NCBI GenBank assembly: GCA_015709715.1
Contig: CP054184.1
Location: 2,651,001-2,715,000, forward strand
Source of the DNA: Nitrospira sp.
GTDB taxonomy: Bacteria; Nitrospirota; Nitrospiria; Nitrospirales; Nitrospiraceae
DNA length: 64,000 nt
Direction: 5' to 3'
Shown: piece by piece, positions 32,218 through 40,841 of the stretch
Numbering within the stretch: position 1 is the stretch's first letter
Layout of the letters: each line of letters opens with the position of its first letter
Made by a program: the position numbers and the translations under genes
Notes under the pieces: generated by a model
Database searches by the model: none
What the model was told of the DNA's origin: nothing
Seen by the model: the letters and a program-made list of their open reading frames with translations, nothing else

Positions 32218-33894
32218 TCAGTCGAGCACAACCCGCCGCTCGACCAGCTGGGCGATCTCGGGGTCATTGGAAACGAAGACCAGAGCCCAGGGTTCTTCCC
32301 GGGAACAGAGCCGGCGTAAGAGCGTCAGTCGAAGGGCCGGTTCGATGTTGTGCAGGCTTCCGTTGAAGATCAGCAGTTTGGGCCGAGTCACGATCGTGCG
32401 GGCGAGCAGGATCCGTAAGATCTGACTGCGGGTGAACGTCGCGCCGTTGGCGGACACCGGGGTTTCCAGTCCCAAGGGTAAGGCGTCGATGTCCTCTTCC
32501 AGTTCGACGAAGCGGATCGCCCAGGTTAGGTCTTCGAACCGGATAGACGGTCGCTGTAGCGAAATATTCTCCTCGATCGTGCCGTCGAACAGAGTCGGAT
32601 GGGTATCCAGCATCAGCCCGCGGCATTGATTGATGTAGTTCAACGGCACGTCGCGGAGGTCAACGTCGTTATAGCGCACGGCCCCGCCAGTCGGACGGGA
32701 CAGGCCTGATAAGATCAACGCGAGCGACATTTTGCTCATGCTGGTCGCCGACAACACGCTGATTTTCTCGCCCGGCAAGACCTCCAGATTGAACGCCCCG
32801 ACGAGCAGCGTCCCGCTGGGGCTCACAAATGAGACCTCCTTGCACGTGAGCCGTACACCGTGGAGTGACGGGTCCGGGAGAGCAGCCGAAATGGGGCCGG
32901 AAAGCTCTTCCTTTGGCAGGTCGAACAGGCGCGACAGTTCGTCGAGCGAGGTGGCGACATAGATGGCCGCATACATCCGGCGGGCCACCGTATCGAGGTT
33001 GAGGAGCAGGGTGCCGACGATGACCTCCGCGGCGACGAATTGCCCGAGGGTGATATCACCGACCGAGAGCAGCCATCCCCCGAGGCCAATCATTCCGCTG
33101 TGGGCAAAGGCTTGGAAGACGACGGCGCTCTTATATTGGGCGCCGCTCAGGATATCCGACCGGATTTTGCGCGCCGCCACGTAGGCTTGGGTGAGGGCGT
33201 CGGTCTTGTTGAGCAGGAGCGGGAGGCTTTCGGTCGATTTGAAGTGCAAGCGGTTGATGCCGATGTCTTGCATCCAACGAAAAGTGCGGTAGTGCAGCCG
33301 GGAGACCTGCTGGGTAATGGCGAGGGCCCCGCGCCCGAAAAAGGTCAACAGAAAGGTGAAGCCTGAGATGACGAGGGCGTTATAGCCGAGGAAGTAGGGA
33401 TGGTACATGATCAGGATCGTCATGCCGATCGTCCCGGACACGCCGACGTTGATGACATCGACCAGCATGGCGACCAAGGCGCGCGGGAGTAACTCCGCCT
33501 CGATGAAGGTGTTGGTCAAGTGCGGGAGAAAGACATCTTCCCGAAAACGCGGCAACGCTTCGGTAAAGGCGACGGTCAGGCGCGCATAGATGCGCTGAAC
33601 GAGAATTTCCACCGCGCGGGATTGGAGCACGCGGAACGCGCCCATGAGCAGCAGCGCCCCCAGCATCACCACCACGAGGGTCACGATCATGATCGGTTGA
33701 ATGGCGAAGGCGAACGTGTTGACCAACTCCTGCACGGTCAGGGGAACGATGAGGGCGAAGAGGCCGATCGCGACGGCGTAGGAGGCGATGATGGCCAGGA
33801 TACGGGACTCGAGCCCGATCAGGAGGTGAAATCGAGCCAGAATGGTCCAGACCGACGGTGTGGGTCGGGATGGTTCGCTGTTTGCGGGCTTCAC
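32218..33894 (-). CDS. ABC exporter-like protein with degenerate ATPase domain (second of pair)
   Basis: 558 aa. About six membrane helices lie in residues 25-300, as in an exporter half-transporter, followed by an ABC-like domain. Each ATPase motif is altered. The Walker A position (382-390) reads SATSMSKMS with no glycine. The Q-loop Gln is missing (LMLDTHPTLFDGT). The signature reads FTRSQ, Walker B reads LLIFNGS without Asp or Glu, and the H-loop has Asn (FVSNDP). The surrounding fold markers (PGEKISVL, LFDGTIEENI, RILLARTIV) are kept. ATP hydrolysis is therefore very unlikely. It is only 3 bp downstream of a similar gene. Confidence 0.85.
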   Translation of the reverse strand: MKPANSEPSRPTPSVWTILARFHLLIGLESRILAIIASYAVAIGLFALIVPLTVQELVNTFAFAIQPIMIVTLVVVMLGALLLMGAFRVLQSRAVEILVQRIYARLTVAFTEALPRFREDVFLPHLTNTFIEAELLPRALVAMLVDVINVGVSGTIGMTILIMYHPYFLGYNALVISGFTFLLTFFGRGALAITQQVSRLHYRTFRWMQDIGINRLHFKSTESLPLLLNKTDALTQAYVAARKIRSDILSGAQYKSAVVFQAFAHSGMIGLGGWLLSVGDITLGQFVAAEVIVGTLLLNLDTVARRMYAAIYVATSLDELSRLFDLPKEELSGPISAALPDPSLHGVRLTCKEVSFVSPSGTLLVGAFNLEVLPGEKISVLSATSMSKMSLALILSGLSRPTGGAVRYNDVDLRDVPLNYINQCRGLMLDTHPTLFDGTIEENISLQRPSIRFEDLTWAIRFVELEEDIDALPLGLETPVSANGATFTRSQILRILLARTIVTRPKLLIFNGSLHNIEPALRLTLLRRLCSREEPWALVFVSNDPEIAQLVERRVVLD

Positions 33895-33897
33895 CGG

Positions 33898-35565
33898 TCA
33901 GCTCAAGAGGATGCGGCGGTCCACGTGGGGGGTCAGGTTGGGATCGTTGGAAACGATGATCAGGGACCAAGGCTCTTCCTTGCTGCAGAGGCGACGGAGG
34001 ATGGTCTCGCGGATGGCGGGGTGCATGTTGTGGAAGGTGCCGTCGAAGATCAAGAGTTGCGGACGGCCCAGAATGGCGCGGGCGATCAGGATGCGCACGA
34101 TGTGGGTGGGCGCGAAGTGGGTGCCCGGCATGTGGACGTGGGTTTTTAACCCGTGCGGCAAGGCATCGACCTCTTCTTCCAGCTCAGTGAAGCGTAGCGC
34201 CCATCGCACATCACTATAGGGGATGTATTCCCTGCCCAAGACGATGTTGTCTTCGAGCGTACCTTCGAACAGGGAAAGTTTGGAGTCCAACACGAACCCG
34301 CGAAACCGGTTCACCGAATCCAGATCCAGATGCCGCAGGTCGACTCCGTTATAACGGATCACTCCGGAGGTAGGAGACTCCAGGCCTGCCAGAATCCGCG
34401 CCAGCGTAGTCTTGGCGGCGGTAGTTTCTGCGTAGATCCCGATCTTTTCGCCGGGCGTGACTTCCAGGTTGAAATCGGCGAACAGGGGCGGACCGCCGGT
34501 CGGGGCGAACGTCAGATCCTTGCACGTCACGCGGATGCCGTGCACGGTTGGGTCGGGGAGTGGGATAGAGAGGGTGGCGGTGTCCTGGTCCTTGGGCAAC
34601 GAGAACAGATGATTCAGTTCGGTCAACGCGGTGAGGAAATAGAAGATATGGCCCATACGTTTGACGACACCGTCGACACTCGACAGGATGCCGTTGACCA
34701 CCACCTCCGCCGCGACGAATTGTCCCAGCGTCAATTGGCCGATCGCCAGGAGCCAGCCGGCGGTGGCGATCAGGCCGCTGTGGGCGATCGCCTGCCAGCC
34801 CAACGAGCTGAGGTATTGTCGAATGAGGATGCTGAATCGGGTTCGGCGCGCTCCCATGTAGGTGTTGAGGAGCTGGTCTGTTTTCTTGATGAGCAAAGCC
34901 TGGCTGTCCGTCGCCTTGAAATGGAGCAGGTTGTAGGCGATCTCCTGGAACCAGTGCAGCGTGTCGTACTTCGCATGGGAGAGATTCAGGTCGGCCTTCA
35001 GGCCACCGTGACTCATCAAAAAGAACACTGCGTTGACGCCCATCAGCAGGATGGCGTTATAGAGTAGGAAGTAGGGGTGGTAAAAGACCAAGATGGTCAT
35101 ACCGACCGCGCCGCCGACGATCACGTTGATCAAATCGACCAGTAACACCGAGATCGCCCGCTGCATCAGGATCGTCTCGACGAAGAGGTTCGCAAAGCGA
35201 GGTTGGAATCCATGGTACTGCACGTGCGGGAGCTGCTGAGCCATCGCAATGGCCACTCGCGCGAAAATGCGCCGTTCCAACACCTCCACCGCGTAATATT
35301 GCAAGGCTCTGAAAGCGCCGACGAACAACAAAGCCGCCACCATGACCGCCGCCAGGGTCACGATGGTGATCGGCTGTAGCGCAAAGGCGAAGGTATTAAC
35401 GAGTTCCTGAACGGTGAGGGGAACGATGAGGGCGAAGAGCCCGATGACGATCGAATAGGAAAAGATCAGCGCCAGGATACGGCGCTCGAGGTGGAAGAGG
35501 AGGCCGAGGTGCCCGACGATTGTGTTGAACAGGCTACCTTGATTAGCGGAATGGTCTTGGGCCAT
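33898..35565 (-). CDS. ABC exporter-like protein with degenerate ATPase domain (first of pair)
   Basis: 555 aa from ATG 35565 (MAQDHSANQG), with AGGAG eight bases upstream. Same architecture as its downstream neighbour and clearly homologous (shared IGLFALIVPLTVQELVNTFAFA near residue 45), so the two are a duplicated pair. The Walker A position (379-387) is AETTAAKTT: Lys-Thr remains but all three glycines are lost. Walker B is LLIFDGTF with no catalytic Glu, the signature is FAPTH, and the H-loop is IVSNDP. No C39 peptidase domain precedes the membrane part. It may form an inactive heterodimer with its neighbour that serves as receptor, scaffold or channel rather than pump. Confidence 0.87.
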   Translation of the reverse strand: MAQDHSANQGSLFNTIVGHLGLLFHLERRILALIFSYSIVIGLFALIVPLTVQELVNTFAFALQPITIVTLAAVMVAALLFVGAFRALQYYAVEVLERRIFARVAIAMAQQLPHVQYHGFQPRFANLFVETILMQRAISVLLVDLINVIVGGAVGMTILVFYHPYFLLYNAILLMGVNAVFFLMSHGGLKADLNLSHAKYDTLHWFQEIAYNLLHFKATDSQALLIKKTDQLLNTYMGARRTRFSILIRQYLSSLGWQAIAHSGLIATAGWLLAIGQLTLGQFVAAEVVVNGILSSVDGVVKRMGHIFYFLTALTELNHLFSLPKDQDTATLSIPLPDPTVHGIRVTCKDLTFAPTGGPPLFADFNLEVTPGEKIGIYAETTAAKTTLARILAGLESPTSGVIRYNGVDLRHLDLDSVNRFRGFVLDSKLSLFEGTLEDNIVLGREYIPYSDVRWALRFTELEEEVDALPHGLKTHVHMPGTHFAPTHIVRILIARAILGRPQLLIFDGTFHNMHPAIRETILRRLCSKEEPWSLIIVSNDPNLTPHVDRRILLS

Positions 35566-35703
35566 GCGCACGACTCCTGCCAAGACCTGATGCAGGGCCC
35601 TCCCTGATGCTCGGCGAGAGCCGTCTCAAGTCAGGAAGGGAGGCGGCGCATGCCGGCTCCCTTCGCATCGGTAAACCCTATCAGAGCACATTCGAAAATG
35701 CCA

Positions 35704-37194
35704 CTACTTGGAAAGGCCGGCGCCGATCCGGTAGTTGACCGGAACGGCGGACGGCTGGCTGCGCGCCCAGGTGCCGGTCGCCCATTGATAGAGGGCCAAG
35801 GCCTTCTGGTAGTCGGCCTTCGCTCGGACTAATTGCATCTCCGAATCGACCGAATTGCGCTCCCGCAGGTTGACGAAGAGGACGCTCGTGGCTCCCATGC
35901 TGAAGCGGAACCGTTCACCCTCCTCCAACGTCTTGGCCATGCGTAGGGATTCGGTCGCTGCGGCCACCCGTTCCTTCGCTCGCTCAATAGCGGAGAGGGC
36001 ATTGTCCACGTCGACCACCACCTGCTGCTCCCGGTATTTCTGTACCAAGACCAAACGATCAGCCTGGGCTTGCGCTTCCAGCACTTCACCGCGGCTTCTC
36101 CGCTGCAGGATCGGCATCCGGAGTTCCACGCCGAAGCGATACCCCAGGCCGAGGACGAACTTTTCCGGCGCTCGCGCCGGAGCGGCTTCCAGGTCGAGGC
36201 TCGGAAGGAGGTTGTTTTTGGCCAACTCCAGGTCGATGTTGTTGATCTTGGCCTCGATGTCGACCTCGCGAATCTCCGGACGGTCGGCCTTCGCCTGTAA
36301 CTTGTCGGTCCGCACGCTCTCCGCCGTGGGGGAGGCAGCGGTCGGCGGGAAGTCCGGAGCCCGTTCGAGCTGAGGGGCGGTTGGGGTCTGCTGTTCCCAG
36401 AGAAACATCGACATCTTGTATTGCTCTTGCTCCAGGACCCGTTGCGCCGCAATGGCGACCTCTCGGCGGCGCTGCACTTCCTGGCCGGCTTCCACCACGT
36501 CCAGCGGGGCGACGGCTCCCGCCTTCGCTCGACCTTCCACCTGTCTCAACCGCTCTTCCGCGACGCCCAGAGCCCGTCGTTGTACGTCGATGAATTTTGC
36601 CGCCGAGACCCAATCCCAGAATTGTGTGGCTGCGGCGAGAAAGAGATCCTGCCGGGTCTGGGAAATCTTGACCTCGGCGCGAGGGTCGGCCAATTCCGAA
36701 CGTTGCAGTTCCGCGTTTTCGGGGTTGATCATGAGCCCTTTGAGAAGCGGCATGAATCCGCCGAGAATGACCTGTTGGTTACCGTTTCCGAACGAGAGGT
36801 CGGGAATCTTGGCATCACCGATCGCCTGTCGAATGCCCGCGCTTCCACGAAAGCCCCATGGATGGCGGGCTTCCACGAGAGTGTCGTTGAAACCGACGCT
36901 TTGTGTCTTAGTCGTGCCCTTTTCAATAAATCGTTCGATCTCCGTGTCGTTGACCACCACCGGCTCGAAGGCCCCCAAGGCCTTGAGCATTTTCCCGCGT
37001 GCCGAGACCTTTTCGGTGCCGGCTCCCTTTAAGAGCGGATGGGAGCGATCGATCCAAGCCAGGACTTCATTGAGGGAGAGCGGAATGGGCGGAAGTGGCT
37101 TCGATTTGGCCGCCTCTTCGGCGGCCATAGTGTCGTGGGGCAGCCACGTCAGCGCACAGGCAGCCATGACACCGATCCATACATGCATTTTCAT
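35704..37194 (-). CDS. TolC-family outer-membrane factor
   Basis: 496 aa from ATG 37194 with GAAAGGAG upstream. A signal peptide (VWIGVMAACALTWLPHDTMAAEE) precedes two long helical outer-membrane-efflux repeats (LSLNEVLAWIDRSHPLL near the N-terminus, ELAKNNLLPSLDLEA in the second). TolC-type trimers form an outer-membrane exit duct together with HlyD-type adaptors. It lies between the HlyD gene and the ABC-like pair, which gives the gene set of a type I secretion machine without an active ATPase. Confidence 0.88.
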   Translation of the reverse strand: MKMHVWIGVMAACALTWLPHDTMAAEEAAKSKPLPPIPLSLNEVLAWIDRSHPLLKGAGTEKVSARGKMLKALGAFEPVVVNDTEIERFIEKGTTKTQSVGFNDTLVEARHPWGFRGSAGIRQAIGDAKIPDLSFGNGNQQVILGGFMPLLKGLMINPENAELQRSELADPRAEVKISQTRQDLFLAAATQFWDWVSAAKFIDVQRRALGVAEERLRQVEGRAKAGAVAPLDVVEAGQEVQRRREVAIAAQRVLEQEQYKMSMFLWEQQTPTAPQLERAPDFPPTAASPTAESVRTDKLQAKADRPEIREVDIEAKINNIDLELAKNNLLPSLDLEAAPARAPEKFVLGLGYRFGVELRMPILQRRSRGEVLEAQAQADRLVLVQKYREQQVVVDVDNALSAIERAKERVAAATESLRMAKTLEEGERFRFSMGATSVLFVNLRERNSVDSEMQLVRAKADYQKALALYQWATGTWARSQPSAVPVNYRIGAGLSK

Positions 37195-37282
37195 GAAAGG
37201 CACTCCTTTCTCTATGTGCAAGGCGAAGAGTGAGCGTTCGGGGCGTCGGGAGTCCCGGCATGATTGCCGATGAGGAGGCGTG

Positions 37283-38719
37283 CTACTTGGCGCCTCGCCC
37301 GGCTTTTGGCAAGAGCGTATCGATCAGGCTCGGAGGGCGTTCCTGGTAGTCGGGCGGAAACAGGTTGAACCGGCGCCACAGTTCGTACCAGAGGGGGACG
37401 CGGTTGAGGATGACCCAGCCCATGGCTTTGGTGCCTTGACGAACGTGCTCTTGCGGGGGCCATGGACGTTCTTCCAGGTCGGGGACGACCCAGAAGCGAA
37501 AGTTCCCTTTGCCGTCGTCCACCTGGTCGATGACCTTGATGACCCCGTTATAGGTGCCCGCCATGATTTCCGGCCAAGCCGGAAGCGGAATCGCGGGGAT
37601 CCCATAGAACAGAATTTTGACTTTGCGTCCCACGTTCAGCAGGGGGGCGTCGATGCCGTCGGCAACCATTTCGATGGCCCTGTCCGTGCTGTTGGGCGAG
37701 ATCCGGACCAATTTTTCCCCGGGGCGCACCGTTTCGCCGGCTCCGGCCTGAGCCATCTTCACTACGGTTCCGTCGATCGGTGCCAGGATACGGCTGGCGA
37801 TGCGCCGTTGATTGGCATTGGACAAGCGCAACGACACATCCGCCAATTGATCGGCTGCTCGGGCCGCTTCCGCGATCGAGGCATCACGCGCCGCCTCGGC
37901 ATCCAATAGCCGCTGGAGTACTTCGGCGCTGACTTGCTCCCGTCCGAAGCTCAGGGCCCGCATCCCCTGTTCGGCTGCGCTGAGGTTGGCTTGCGCACCC
38001 TGGAGGTCGGCCTTGCTGGCGATGGCGGCTTGGATCGTCAATTCCAATTCGCGCTGCGACACCAGTCCTTGAACGGCGAGCTGCTGATGGCGTTCGACGT
38101 TGAGCTCGGCGGTGGCCACAGCGATCTTGGCCGCCTCGACTTTCTGTCGCGCCTCCCGGACCTTGCTTTCGGCTTCCAACACCCGTGCCCCGGCGGACGG
38201 AACCGCGGCCTTGACGAGGTTCTGCATTTCCTTGATGCGCTTATCCAACTGATCCGCGCGGCTCAAGGCGGCCTTCCGGGTGTCTTCCAGTGCGTGTTTG
38301 CGTTGTTCCAACAAGGTGAGCAGATCGGGCGCCATGAAGTTTGGATCGTAGTCGTCCAGTTCCAGGATGACGTCGCCGGCCTTGACCCGCACACCTTCAA
38401 AGACGTGCCATTTCTTGATACGCCCGGTGATCTGCGACTCCACGTCCTGAGGCCGCTCAAACGGCGTATAGGCGGAGAGCTGACCGGTTACCGTAATGGT
38501 CTGGGTCCAGGGCACGAAGGCGACGATGAGGGCGAACAATGCGACGAGAAGGAGGGCGAGGCGAGAGGAAAACCGCAGTCGTTCGGGAATCTGAACTGCT
38601 TCCCAGGACTGGAGCTTGGTCGATGTCGCCAGGTCATCGACCGCCATTTCGTCCAGTCCGGTGCGCTGGGTGACGAGCGAGCGAAGTCGAATCTTGAGTC
38701 CTTCGCGAATGCGCTGCAC
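37283..38719 (-). CDS. HlyD-family periplasmic adaptor
   Basis: 478 aa from GTG 38719, which has GGAGGG six bases upstream. An ATG pair at 38767/38764 would add 16 residues but coincides with a promoter -10. One transmembrane helix (LALLLVALFALIVAFV) is followed by a biotinyl-lipoyl-like half (VFEGVRVKAGDVILELDD), a long coiled-coil hairpin of about 200 residues, and the returning half (RILAPIDGTVVKM). The last 130 residues contain an extra segment with WPPQEHVRQGTKAMG. It begins the HlyD-TolC-ABC-ABC cluster. Confidence 0.87.
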   Translation of the reverse strand: MQRIREGLKIRLRSLVTQRTGLDEMAVDDLATSTKLQSWEAVQIPERLRFSSRLALLLVALFALIVAFVPWTQTITVTGQLSAYTPFERPQDVESQITGRIKKWHVFEGVRVKAGDVILELDDYDPNFMAPDLLTLLEQRKHALEDTRKAALSRADQLDKRIKEMQNLVKAAVPSAGARVLEAESKVREARQKVEAAKIAVATAELNVERHQQLAVQGLVSQRELELTIQAAIASKADLQGAQANLSAAEQGMRALSFGREQVSAEVLQRLLDAEAARDASIAEAARAADQLADVSLRLSNANQRRIASRILAPIDGTVVKMAQAGAGETVRPGEKLVRISPNSTDRAIEMVADGIDAPLLNVGRKVKILFYGIPAIPLPAWPEIMAGTYNGVIKVIDQVDDGKGNFRFWVVPDLEERPWPPQEHVRQGTKAMGWVILNRVPLWYELWRRFNLFPPDYQERPPSLIDTLLPKAGRGAK

Positions 38720-38762
38720 GAATCCCTCCGCGCACCAGTCATGACCGATGATGCCACTGGCC

Positions 38763-38792
38763 ATCATAGAGGATTGTCGAGAGCTTGGTCAA
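38763..38792 (-). promoter_or_regulatory. Promoter of the HlyD-TolC-ABC-like cluster
   Basis: On the minus strand TTGACC (complement of 38787-38792) and TATGAT (complement of 38763-38768) are 18 bp apart. The -10 overlaps the most upstream ATG of the adaptor gene, which is why the GTG at 38719 is preferred as its start. Confidence 0.55.
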
Positions 38793-38891
38793 TTCGATCG
38801 CCGGTTTCGTAGCGGCGCGGCTTGACCCTGCGCCCCGAGAACGGATAAGGTTTGCGCCGCCTCTGGGATGGGAGTACGGGTGGTGGCTGAT

Positions 38892-39446
38892 ATGTCGAGA
38901 CAGGCTGCGGTCGGGCGAGTGTCCGTGGGAATAGTCGGCGGAAGTACGTCCGATTTTCCGATCTTGGAAAAAGCTGTTGCGCTCTTGAACGAGCTCGGCA
39001 TCGCCAACGAATTGTTGGTGGTCTCGGCGCATCGTACGCCGGATCGCCTCTTTGCCTATGCCGAACAAGCACGGACGCGCGGTCTGCAAGTGATCATCGC
39101 CGGGGCCGGAGGGGCGGCGCACCTGCCGGGCATGTTGGCGGCTAAGACCTCGCTTCCCATCATCGGCGTTCCCATTCCCACCGAAAACCTTCGCGGACTG
39201 GACTCCTTGCTGTCGATCGTCCAGATGCCTAGAGGCATCCCCGTGGCAACGGTGGCGATCGGTGGTGCGGAGAATGCCGCGCTTCTGGCTGCAGAAATCC
39301 TTGCCTTGCGCTCCACGAAGATTCGGCAGCGCATCGATCGGTTTCGGGCCGCTCAGGCGCAGCGGGTGCTCGATTCTCAGGACGATGCGCGGTTGGCTCC
39401 CCCGTTTGTCTCCCCAGGCATGCCGAGGGCGGGATCACGCCCGTGA
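38892..39446 (+). CDS. purE: N5-carboxyaminoimidazole ribonucleotide mutase PurE
   Basis: 184 aa. Moves the carboxyl group of N5-CAIR to give CAIR in purine synthesis, acting after PurK. The family core is clear: [14 protein letters not shown], then SAHRTPDRL with the catalytic His, and [17 protein letters not shown] 38892 is chosen for closeness to the core; an in-frame ATG 24 bp upstream is possible. The purK GTG overlaps the purE stop as GTGA. Confidence 0.95.
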   Translation: MSRQAAVGRVSVGIVGGSTSDFPILEKAVALLNELGIANELLVVSAHRTPDRLFAYAEQARTRGLQVIIAGAGGAAHLPGMLAAKTSLPIIGVPIPTENLRGLDSLLSIVQMPRGIPVATVAIGGAENAALLAAEILALRSTKIRQRIDRFRAAQAQRVLDSQDDARLAPPFVSPGMPRAGSRP

Positions 39447-40621
39447 CTGTGCCGCCCATCGAGCCCGGAGCGATGCTGGGGGTCTTGGGAGGGGGACAGC
39501 TGGGAGCGATGTTCGCAACGGCCGCCCACCGCATGGGGTATGGGGTCGCCGTGTGGGATCCGGATGCCCATGCGCCGGCCCATCGCCTGGCCGACTATTC
39601 CCTCACCAAGCCGTTTGCGGACTCCGCGGCGCGAAACGAATTCCTGCAACAGGTCCGTGCCGTCACCTACGAATGGGAAAATGTGCCGAGTGACCTGTGC
39701 GCTCACCTGGAGCGCAGCGTGCCGGTTCGGCCTTCGAGTGCCGTCCTTCGCGTGATTCAGGACCGGATCGAGCAGAAGACCTTTCTGCAGACTCATGGAT
39801 TAGCGGTCCCGGCGTTTCGCGTGATCACGACGCCTGAGGAAATCGGCCGCCACGCGGTGCTCGGCTATCCCCAGGTGTGCAAGACCGCCACTTCCGGTTA
39901 CGACGGCAGGGGACAGTGGAGAATTAATCAGGCTGGCGATTGTGACGCCGTGCAGCGGGAGTTGGCGCAGACCCAACGGCCTGGGGCGCGTTGGGTCGTG
40001 GAAGAATTTCTGGCCTTCGAGCGAGAGCTTTCGGTCTTGGTGGTGCGAGGAGCCGATGCCATGATGCGAACGTACCCACCGGTGGAGAATATTCACGAAG
40101 AAGGCATCTTACGCGAGACCATCGTTCCGGCCGCTCTCACGCTTGCGGTCTCGGAACAGGCGACCATGATGGCGCGTGGTGCCGTGCAGGCCTTGGACGG
40201 GGTGGGTGTGTTCTGTGTCGAGCTGTTTCTGATGGAGGACGGACGGCTTCTGATCAACGAGGTGGCCCCCAGACCCCACAATTCCGGTCATTACTCCCTG
40301 GATGCCTGCACCGTCTCGCAGTTCGAGCAACAAGTCCGAGCCCTCTGTGGGTTGCCCTTGGGAGAGGCACGGTTGCTCAGCCCTGCGGTCATGTTGAACT
40401 TGATCGGGGATGAGGTGCGGATGGTGACGAACGCCATGTCACTGGGAGAAGTATTGGCCGAGCCCGGCGCCGTGCTGCACCTCTACGGCAAACGGGAAAC
40501 TCGGCCTCGACGCAAGATGGGCCACATGACGTTCCTCGCTCCAACGGTGCCCGGCGCCGTCGAGGCCGCCTCGCGATTCCGTTCCCGTCTTTCCGGGTCC
40601 GCCTCACCTTCCAAGACATGA
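39443..40621 (+). CDS. purK: N5-carboxyaminoimidazole ribonucleotide synthase PurK
   Basis: 392 aa ATP-grasp enzyme making N5-CAIR from AIR, bicarbonate and ATP. Rossmann start [17 protein letters not shown]-grasp core with [27 protein letters not shown], and the metal site [18 protein letters not shown]. The GTG start at 39443 overlaps purE. About 220 bp of noncoding DNA follow before the next gene; I see only GC-rich runs there. Confidence 0.95.
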   Translation: MTVPPIEPGAMLGVLGGGQLGAMFATAAHRMGYGVAVWDPDAHAPAHRLADYSLTKPFADSAARNEFLQQVRAVTYEWENVPSDLCAHLERSVPVRPSSAVLRVIQDRIEQKTFLQTHGLAVPAFRVITTPEEIGRHAVLGYPQVCKTATSGYDGRGQWRINQAGDCDAVQRELAQTQRPGARWVVEEFLAFERELSVLVVRGADAMMRTYPPVENIHEEGILRETIVPAALTLAVSEQATMMARGAVQALDGVGVFCVELFLMEDGRLLINEVAPRPHNSGHYSLDACTVSQFEQQVRALCGLPLGEARLLSPAVMLNLIGDEVRMVTNAMSLGEVLAEPGAVLHLYGKRETRPRRKMGHMTFLAPTVPGAVEAASRFRSRLSGSASPSKT

Positions 40622-40841
40622 ACGAAGGCGGGGGGCGGTCCCCGTCCACGCTCCCCTTTCTTCGGCTTTCGGCCTGGTGTTCAGTTTTGTGATAGGTGAG
40701 GAGGATGCTGGCCGTTCTTGGACGGTGTGGGACCCCCTCCATGGCCCAAACTCCGCTGCGCCCCCATTTCCCGAAGGGTATGAGACTTGCTGATCCCCCA
40801 AACCCCGTCGGATCTTTTTCCCAACCAAGGCAGGTCGAGCG

